NCBI GenBank assembly: GCA_030407315.1
Contig: JALQPE010001740.1
Span: 1 to 64,000, forward strand
Length of the DNA stretch: 64,000 nucleotides
Origin: Asparagopsis taxiformis
Taxonomy: Eukaryota; Rhodophyta; Florideophyceae; Bonnemaisoniales; Bonnemaisoniaceae
Reading direction: 5' to 3'
The notes beneath the pieces were generated by a model that worked only from the letters and a program-made list of their open reading frames with translations, did not search any database and was not told the origin of the DNA. Shown here piece by piece: positions 59,032 to 64,000 of the stretch. Both the position numbers and the translations under genes were made by a program. Each line of letters begins with the position of its first letter. Position 1 is the first letter of the stretch.

Positions 59032-60294
59032 ATGGTAAACGAGACGCACGCGACGTCTGAAATGACGGATCGGCATGGTAACAAACTCGTTCAAATTCAA
59101 GTCATCCACCGACATGGTGCACGAGCGCCAAGTACCGCGCTCAATTTTCCTTCTATATGCGGCGTTAGTGCGTACAAAGCATTCTACAACTTCATTCCAA
59201 ACCTCGCATCCGATGTGCGTCTTTCACCCTCGACGCCCAAATACTTCAATCCAAACGAAGCGTCCTCATGCTACAACGGGCAGCTTTCGCCGGTAGGCGC
59301 GGCACAGATGTTTGCACTCGGCGCGCGACTACGCGCCAGATACAGCTCCATTCTGCCCGATGAATTCGACGAATCGGTGCTCGTCGTGCGATCGACCGCC
59401 ATGCGTCGCACCGTTGAAAGCGCCGTCGCATGTCTGTCCGGGATGTATCCCAACCAACGTATGCGTCCACTCGACATTGAGATTCGCACGCGCAGAGAGG
59501 AGACCATGGTTGGTAATAAGAGAATGTGCGACAAGTTGTATCTGCTTTCAAAAGCTACCTATGCCTCATTTCACATTCCTGCGTCCACGGAATCGCGCGC
59601 TACCGAGCTACTGCCGCCATTGGCGTCTGATGCAAGTGCTGAAAATCGTCTTTATTCGCGCAGTCATTTCGCGTTGGCGCTGCGTGACATTGCCATTGCG
59701 CTGCGGGAGAATGGATGCCAAGCACAGCCGTGGGAATCACACGAGTTGCCACTAGCCGTTTCGCAAATTCACAAGATTCATTCTCGTCAAACATGGAGGC
59801 TCGGTTTGGGACGTGTAAGTTTATTCTATATTCGTTCGCTCGGTTTCATTGTCATATATGTACTTACTGATTCACTTTGGATATGTGCGTGCGCGCAGTT
59901 TGTTGATGAACTATTACATGAATCGGAATCTTACGCGACGAATCCATGGCGATGCAAGATATACTCTGGACACGACACGACTTTACTACCAGTGATGGCC
60001 TGTTTTGAAGACGGAGCCTACCGCGGATTGCCTGATTTTGCAGACGACGTAGTGCTAGAAACATGGGAGCCTGCATCGAAAGACGACGAAGCACAATTGC
60101 GACTCAAGTACAACGGAAATGACGTGATCATCAAAGGATGCGAAGAGTACGGCACTCTGTGTCCGCTCAGCGTGGTCCGCAAAGCGATCAGTAAACACAT
60201 TCCGCAAGATTTTGCCAAGGAATGCGAGGCATCTACGACGCACGAAAACAGCGCACAAGCCAACGGCACCGCGGGCACAACGTTTCTGGAATAA
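59032..60294 (+). CDS. Histidine acid phosphatase (ACP6/PXYLP1-like), two exons
   Basis: Exons 59032-59814 and 59899-60294 give 392 aa from ATG 59032. The start region VQIQVIHRHGARAP carries the catalytic RHG motif (R27-H28-G29; H28 forms the phospho-intermediate). The second catalytic motif is HD in KIYSGHDTTLLPV (H286-D287 after splicing). No signal peptide is visible, which suits intracellular members such as lysophosphatidic acid phosphatase rather than secreted ones. Substrate is not predictable from sequence alone. The intron is a multiple of three without stops, so an unspliced form would add 28 hydrophobic residues. It converges with the Maf gene at only 13 bp. Confidence 0.85.
   Translation: MVNETHATSEMTDRHGNKLVQIQVIHRHGARAPSTALNFPSICGVSAYKAFYNFIPNLASDVRLSPSTPKYFNPNEASSCYNGQLSPVGAAQMFALGARLRARYSSILPDEFDESVLVVRSTAMRRTVESAVACLSGMYPNQRMRPLDIEIRTRREETMVGNKRMCDKLYLLSKATYASFHIPASTESRATELLPPLASDASAENRLYSRSHFALALRDIAIALRENGCQAQPWESHELPLAVSQIHKIHSRQTWRLGLGRVSLFYIRSLGFIVIYVLTDSLWICACAQFVDELLHESESYATNPWRCKIYSGHDTTLLPVMACFEDGAYRGLPDFADDVVLETWEPASKDDEAQLRLKYNGNDVIIKGCEEYGTLCPLSVVRKAISKHIPQDFAKECEASTTHENSAQANGTAGTTFLE
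59815..59898 (+). other. 84-bp GT-AG intron, in frame if retained
   Basis: Donor CGT|GTAAGT, acceptor GCGCAG|TTTGTTG. Removing it joins LGLGR to FVDELL. Read through, it encodes a hydrophobic stretch between positions 261 and 262 of the spliced protein. Confidence 0.85.
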
Positions 60295-60307
60295 GTTTTG
60301 CGTCCAT

Positions 60308-61021
60308 CTATAGCACAGCGCGTGAGATGAGATCGGAAATGTATCGTGCCAGCGCATGCATTGGAAGGCCCATGACGGCGAAGAAACAGCCCTCAATTTT
60401 GCGCACAAACACGCCACCATAGCCTTGAATGCCGTACGATCCGGCCTTGTCCATCGGTTCGCCCGATCTAATGTAAGCGGCGATCATGTCGTCATTGAGT
60501 TCTGTAAACCAGACTTTAGACTGTTCGCAGAAATTGTACACTTTGCCTCCTCGGACAATGAGGGAGACACCGGTGGCGACGACGTGTTGACGTCCACTCA
60601 ATGCTTTCAACATTCTGTACGCCTCGCCTTCCGATTTGGGCTTTTCTAGAATCTTGTCGTCGAGACACACCACTGTGTCGCTGCCAATGATTAGATCGGC
60701 TTCATCGCTGTCAAGCTGCGATGCCACGTCAGCGGCTTTGCCGTGTGCTGTTGCCATGACGTAATCGGTCGGCGAGGCGAACGATGATTTATCGAGCGTT
60801 TCTTCGAAATTGGATGGTTTCACTTGGAATGGTAGCCCCATCAGCGTCAGAATTTCGCGACGCCGCGGCGACTGACTGGCTAGAACGATTTTCATGCCCG
60901 ACAACTTGGACTGATGTTCGAGGATCATCTTTGCTTGTCGGCGCAGCGAGTCGACTCGTTCGAAACAGACGTCGGTGTGCAAAGTAAATTTACGTAAATC
61001 ACGGCGCATGGGAAGCGACAT
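60308..61021 (-). CDS. Maf-family nucleotide pyrophosphatase
   Basis: A 237-aa protein. From residue 43 it matches Maf: MKIVLASQSPRRREILTLMG, the catalytic GSDTVVCLDD, EKPKSEGEAYRMLKALSGR and DKAGSYGIQGYG. The SQSPRR and SDTVV motifs and the DKAGSYGIQG signature fit dTTP/UTP pyrophosphatases (YhdE, ASMTL N-domain), which clean modified or excess nucleotides. The extra about 42 N-terminal residues (MSLPMRRDLRKFTLHTDV) could be an organelle presequence, or translation may start at the inner Met (60895). The 198 bases to the next gene hold nothing recognised. Confidence 0.92.
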   Translation of the reverse strand: MSLPMRRDLRKFTLHTDVCFERVDSLRRQAKMILEHQSKLSGMKIVLASQSPRRREILTLMGLPFQVKPSNFEETLDKSSFASPTDYVMATAHGKAADVASQLDSDEADLIIGSDTVVCLDDKILEKPKSEGEAYRMLKALSGRQHVVATGVSLIVRGGKVYNFCEQSKVWFTELNDDMIAAYIRSGEPMDKAGSYGIQGYGGVFVRKIEGCFFAVMGLPMHALARYISDLISRAVL

Positions 61022-61220
61022 CGGCCGTGATGAGGCGACTTTGTCATCTCAGAGCGGAACTGTTGTGCGTTTACAATTGTACATACGATAAACAATCTAC
61101 GTAAAAGTTCAATCGGCTCACTTCATTCTTTGTTCCTCAACTTTTGCCAAACGCCAATTGTATATTGAGCCGTCAAGTTTTCTAAGTCAGTCCATTAGTT
61201 GCCGCAATTCTACAACTAGC

Positions 61221-62711
61221 TTATCTCAATCCCGAAAGTTGGAATTGGATCTTTGCGATTGATTCACTTTGGTTTCCAACCGACGATAGTGCAGACAACT
61301 GCGCCACTTTCTGTATCGATGAGTCGCTTGCGAGCTGTGATGTTGACGGTGCGTGGATCAAATTGTCATGCGTACTACTGACTTGCCCATTTTCGGTCGC
61401 GTTCACAGGCGCTTCAACCGCAACACGCCATTGCTTGCCGACCACTGTCGACATTTGCAGGATATCCTGCAATGACTGTCCGTTCGCCTGTGAGGGATGG
61501 TTCAAGTCTGCATCGCCATCGTCAGTACCCATTTCCACCGAGTAATTCTTTTTCTGCCAACTATCATCGTCTGAGGAATCATCGTCGGTAACAGTTAGTT
61601 TGAGGTCCTGTTTGGCTGGGGTGGAGGAAGACAGGCTTGCCTTGATATCAAAAGGATTAATAGATTGCGCTTTTGCAGGCTTGGAATCAGCTGCGGAGGA
61701 CGATTTCAAGCTGTGTGAATACGAAGAACTGAGCACTTTCGACGCATATGCCGAAGAGGGGTCAACTTTTGCAAAAGATGAGCTCATTTCATACGAGTGC
61801 GAGGTAGACAATTTCGCTTCTTGTGCGATACCCGAGCTCGGTTGGTAAGATTTCGAAGGTCCCAACGCGCCATCTGTGGGAGACGTTGAGAGTTTAGACT
61901 CATGCAAAGTCGGCGAGATTGGTTGATACGACTTTGAAGAGACGATTCCTCCCGGCGTTGGCTGTGCAGACAGCTTGGAATCCAGAGGGGCAGATGAAGT
62001 TGGTTGGTGTGAATTGGAAGAACTGAGCGGTGCAGACGGGCTCGGTCTCAAAGTTGCAGTGTTCTGACTAGAGTAAGGATTAATCTTAAGCGACTGAACC
62101 GTAGCAAAAGGAGCAGTTGGATACAACGAAGCGGAGGTCATCTCCGGCGATGAAGCGCTAGGCTGCAGATCAGAAGGTTGCGAACCGTTAGGATAAGGAT
62201 TTGGCGGCGAATCAGCATACTGCGCAGGCCGATTAGGATTGGGTGGCGGCGGGCCCGGCATCCCCCATCGGCCAGGAACGTACTCTTCTGTCGGGTACTG
62301 ATTCATCGGCGGCGATGGGGCCGGAGCAGGTGCGGACGGAACGGGCGCAGGTGCGGGGACTGCGGGAGGTGGGGCGGGGGCTGGTGGGGGCGGTATGGAT
62401 GTGGGAGGCGGGGCGGATACCGGTGCGGGTGGCGGACCCGGTTGGTACGGATACGACGGCTGGTGGGTAGGCGGCGGGCATGGATTTGGGGCGGGATACT
62501 GCGGATGCACGTTGGGCGGATGCGGATTCACCGGCGGTGGCGGATAATGGTTGGGCGGGTAGCCGTAATTGGGAGCGTATGGATTGTAACCATAGGGTCC
62601 CGCCGGCGCGTAGGGATACGGTTGTGCATTTGGTGCGCACCCGTCCGGTTTCAGGAAGCCGTTTACAAATTTGTCCACGTTCTTCTCCACGAGCTTGGTT
62701 ATCTTCTTCAT
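61221..62711 (-). CDS. Pro/Tyr- and Ser-rich protein, unknown function
   Basis: A 496-aa protein from ATG 62711 (the upstream extension lacks an ATG). A short basic helix (MKKITKLVEKNVDKFVNGFL) is followed by a Pro/Tyr/Asn-rich tract with PYAP, YGYPP and PPPP repeats to about residue 190. A long Ser/Gln/Pro region follows with a degenerate repeat (SKSYQP...ESKLSTS, at least three copies). Near the C-terminus are NPFD, an acidic DDDSSDDD and a Trp-containing segment (VGKQWRVAVEAPVNA). NPF/NPFD-like motifs and the low-complexity content recall endocytic or RNA-granule adaptors, but no family is recognised. Confidence 0.6.
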   Translation of the reverse strand: MKKITKLVEKNVDKFVNGFLKPDGCAPNAQPYPYAPAGPYGYNPYAPNYGYPPNHYPPPPVNPHPPNVHPQYPAPNPCPPPTHQPSYPYQPGPPPAPVSAPPPTSIPPPPAPAPPPAVPAPAPVPSAPAPAPSPPMNQYPTEEYVPGRWGMPGPPPPNPNRPAQYADSPPNPYPNGSQPSDLQPSASSPEMTSASLYPTAPFATVQSLKINPYSSQNTATLRPSPSAPLSSSNSHQPTSSAPLDSKLSAQPTPGGIVSSKSYQPISPTLHESKLSTSPTDGALGPSKSYQPSSGIAQEAKLSTSHSYEMSSSFAKVDPSSAYASKVLSSSYSHSLKSSSAADSKPAKAQSINPFDIKASLSSSTPAKQDLKLTVTDDDSSDDDSWQKKNYSVEMGTDDGDADLNHPSQANGQSLQDILQMSTVVGKQWRVAVEAPVNATENGQVSSTHDNLIHAPSTSQLASDSSIQKVAQLSALSSVGNQSESIAKIQFQLSGLR

Positions 62712-63579
62712 GGCGACGGGATGGATGCGCGTGGAAGATGACGCCAAGCGGTAGGTTGGTTGGCGGAAAGGATTTTGGGGTTGTGACAGCGACGGGGAAA
62801 TTCGATTGGTTTTGGTGGGGGATTGAAAAATAGAAATTCTGGACAGTTGCGTTTCGTACGCATCGTGCTGTACATATGGAAGGTTGACATTGTTACAGCA
62901 TTGGTTGATGACTGTGCTGCTGCCGTTTTTCTATGCGGGCATGTGTGCAAACTATCCTGATGTGGCGGTGTGTTGAGCTTTCTCCCTCCGATGCAGCGGC
63001 TGTTTGCTCTTTGAAACTACGAATTGGAACGATGCCGGTTGCATTCTCGTGCGCATCTTGTGTTGGTGCGTGTCTGGTTTTATGGCTGGCCCAGTGCGGA
63101 ATCAATTGTACGACAGACACTTGTCCCGTTATCTGAAAGCCGCGGTACGGTCGGTTGCTTGAATTAGCCAGATGGGTGCGGTGTAGTGCTATCTATTCCC
63201 TCTGTGACTGGACTTGTTTCCTTGCCTTCCCACCAATCGTCTTGGCAGATGGTAAGCAAAACTAAACCAGTATAATGGCGCGTGTGCTGGTTGATGCGAC
63301 TGCACACGGGTAAATCAACTGCGAGTTGTCCATTTTCAATACTACTCTACTCATACCACATGTGTTTTACTGCGTCTACCCGAATTGGCGCTCGTCACGG
63401 GGTGTATGCCGTTGCAAAGTTTAGTTCCCAATTCCATATGCCGAAAATCTTCTATCATTTACTACCAGTTAGCACGTACCAAGTACACTACATTACACTA
63501 GACGTTGTGAAAAGCTATCAATAGCTCGTATTCCTCTTCAAAATGGTGCTGCTGCATCCAGGCCGACACCTCAACTGAT
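62712..63579. other. 868-bp gap, no gene seen
   Basis: It contains the promoter of the Pro/Ser-rich gene and the downstream region of the Hint gene. A small plus-strand open frame at 62933-63136 has no supporting feature. Confidence 0.45.
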
Positions 63580-64000
63580 TCAAATCACGCTCGTCACATA
63601 TGAAACATACCATCTTTCATCCGCAAACAGCTTTGACAAACCAGCAATCGTCCTCCCCGTCCAGCTTTCCACCAATCTCAGCGGAAGCAATAGAGCATGA
63701 GCAAAGTGCGGACGCACACATGCTGTATACGTACTTGACACAATCCCCTTTCCGTTCCAGAACACCACAATGTCACCACTGCTAGTTTGTGGATTGAAAA
63801 TACCCTTGAAAACCTTTTCTTCGACGTGAAGCACAGCCTCACTCTCGCTACATGTCCACGCGTCCCTATCGCACACAATGACACGGTCGCCCACCTTGAC
63901 GCTTTCAGCGGTCATGAGGCGGCCGTTGACGTACAGATAGTGCAGGGAAGAGATGGCGATATCAGCGCGTGCCGTCTTGATGTACATAAACTTTGCGTAG
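63580..64000 (-). CDS. Hedgehog-type Hint domain protein, C-terminal part (5' end beyond window)
   Basis: The frame is open to the right edge, so only the last about 140 residues are seen. It contains the second half of a hedgehog/intein (Hint) autoprocessing domain. Visible are SSLHYLYVNGRLMTAESVKVGDRVIV (the conserved His in S-x-x-H), then KVFKGIFNPQTSSGDIVV and GIVSSTYTAC. These match the Hog pattern G-x-(Y/F)-x-P-x-T-x-x-G-x-I-V-V...SxY. The family makes a self-cleavage with thioester transfer at an N-terminal Cys, which is off-window. Hint proteins without a hedgehog signalling domain occur in red algae and other protists. The N-terminal partner domain is unknown. Confidence 0.8.
   Translation of the reverse strand, partial: YAKFMYIKTARADIAISSLHYLYVNGRLMTAESVKVGDRVIVCDRDAWTCSESEAVLHVEEKVFKGIFNPQTSSGDIVVFWNGKGIVSSTYTACVRPHFAHALLLPLRLVESWTGRTIAGLSKLFADERWYVSYVTSVI

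Noticed and set aside
62178..62741. 187-codon Arg/Gly/Trp-rich plus-strand frame
   Set aside because: Antisense shadow of the Pro/Tyr-rich coding region, produced by its biased codons.

Overview
The window looks like nuclear DNA of a red alga, probably an intron-poor florideophyte-like species. The basis is a set of plant-lineage and plastid genes: a plastid transcription-repair coupling factor, a cycloartenol-type oxidosqualene cyclase, a thylakoid-lumen pentapeptide protein, a possibly Tat-targeted alpha carbonic anhydrase, and RWP-RK and SHAQKYF-type MYB factors. Genes are almost all single-exon; I find only three short GT-AG introns of 67 to 84 bases. Dense gene blocks are separated by repeat-rich gaps, and a hedgehog-type Hint domain lies at the right edge. 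The species assignment is an inference.

Region 1 (1-10.5 kb) is the most unusual part. Two divergent single-exon genes encode (i) a beta-class N4-cytosine/N6-adenine DNA methyltransferase fused to a SET domain and (ii) a ParB-like domain fused to a C-terminal 2-oxoglutarate/Fe(II) dioxygenase-like domain. Three copies of a 200-270 bp repeat (A inverted, B and C direct) lie downstream of, between and downstream of these genes. Each copy carries a perfect 16-bp palindrome and a strong hairpin. The outer copies A and C form inverted repeats around about 8.9 kb. This is a candidate mobile or self-contained epigenetic-modification cassette that may be undescribed. A third gene to its left (coiled coil) is split exactly at a canonical -1 frameshift heptamer (A AAA AAG).

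Region 2 (10.5-15.6 kb) is repeats and transposon debris: a partial fourth repeat copy, a strongly G-over-C skewed kilobase, palindromic and tandem repeats, and a broken hAT transposase with a hAT-like terminal sequence plus a second isolated hAT end.

Region 3 (15.6-49.3 kb) is a dense housekeeping block: a helical unknown, an RWP-RK factor, an EIF1AD homologue, plastid TRCF, a coiled-coil protein, a very large VPS13-type lipid-transfer protein, a CENP-C-like kinetochore protein, alpha carbonic anhydrase, an ER DnaJ, an ABCD half transporter, a type I membrane protein, cycloartenol synthase, a C9orf85 homologue, a FabF-type ketoacyl synthase and a secreted helical protein. Tandem minus-strand genes and very short convergent spacers are common.

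Region 4 (49.3-64 kb) has two large gaps without recognisable genes (49.3-52.8 and 54.0-56.3 kb) around a MYB gene. They are followed by the lumenal pentapeptide protein, a probable mitochondrial ribosomal protein mL40, an unknown, a histidine acid phosphatase, a Maf pyrophosphatase, a Pro/Ser-rich unknown and a partial Hint-domain protein running off the right end. I saw no rRNA, tRNA or CRISPR array.
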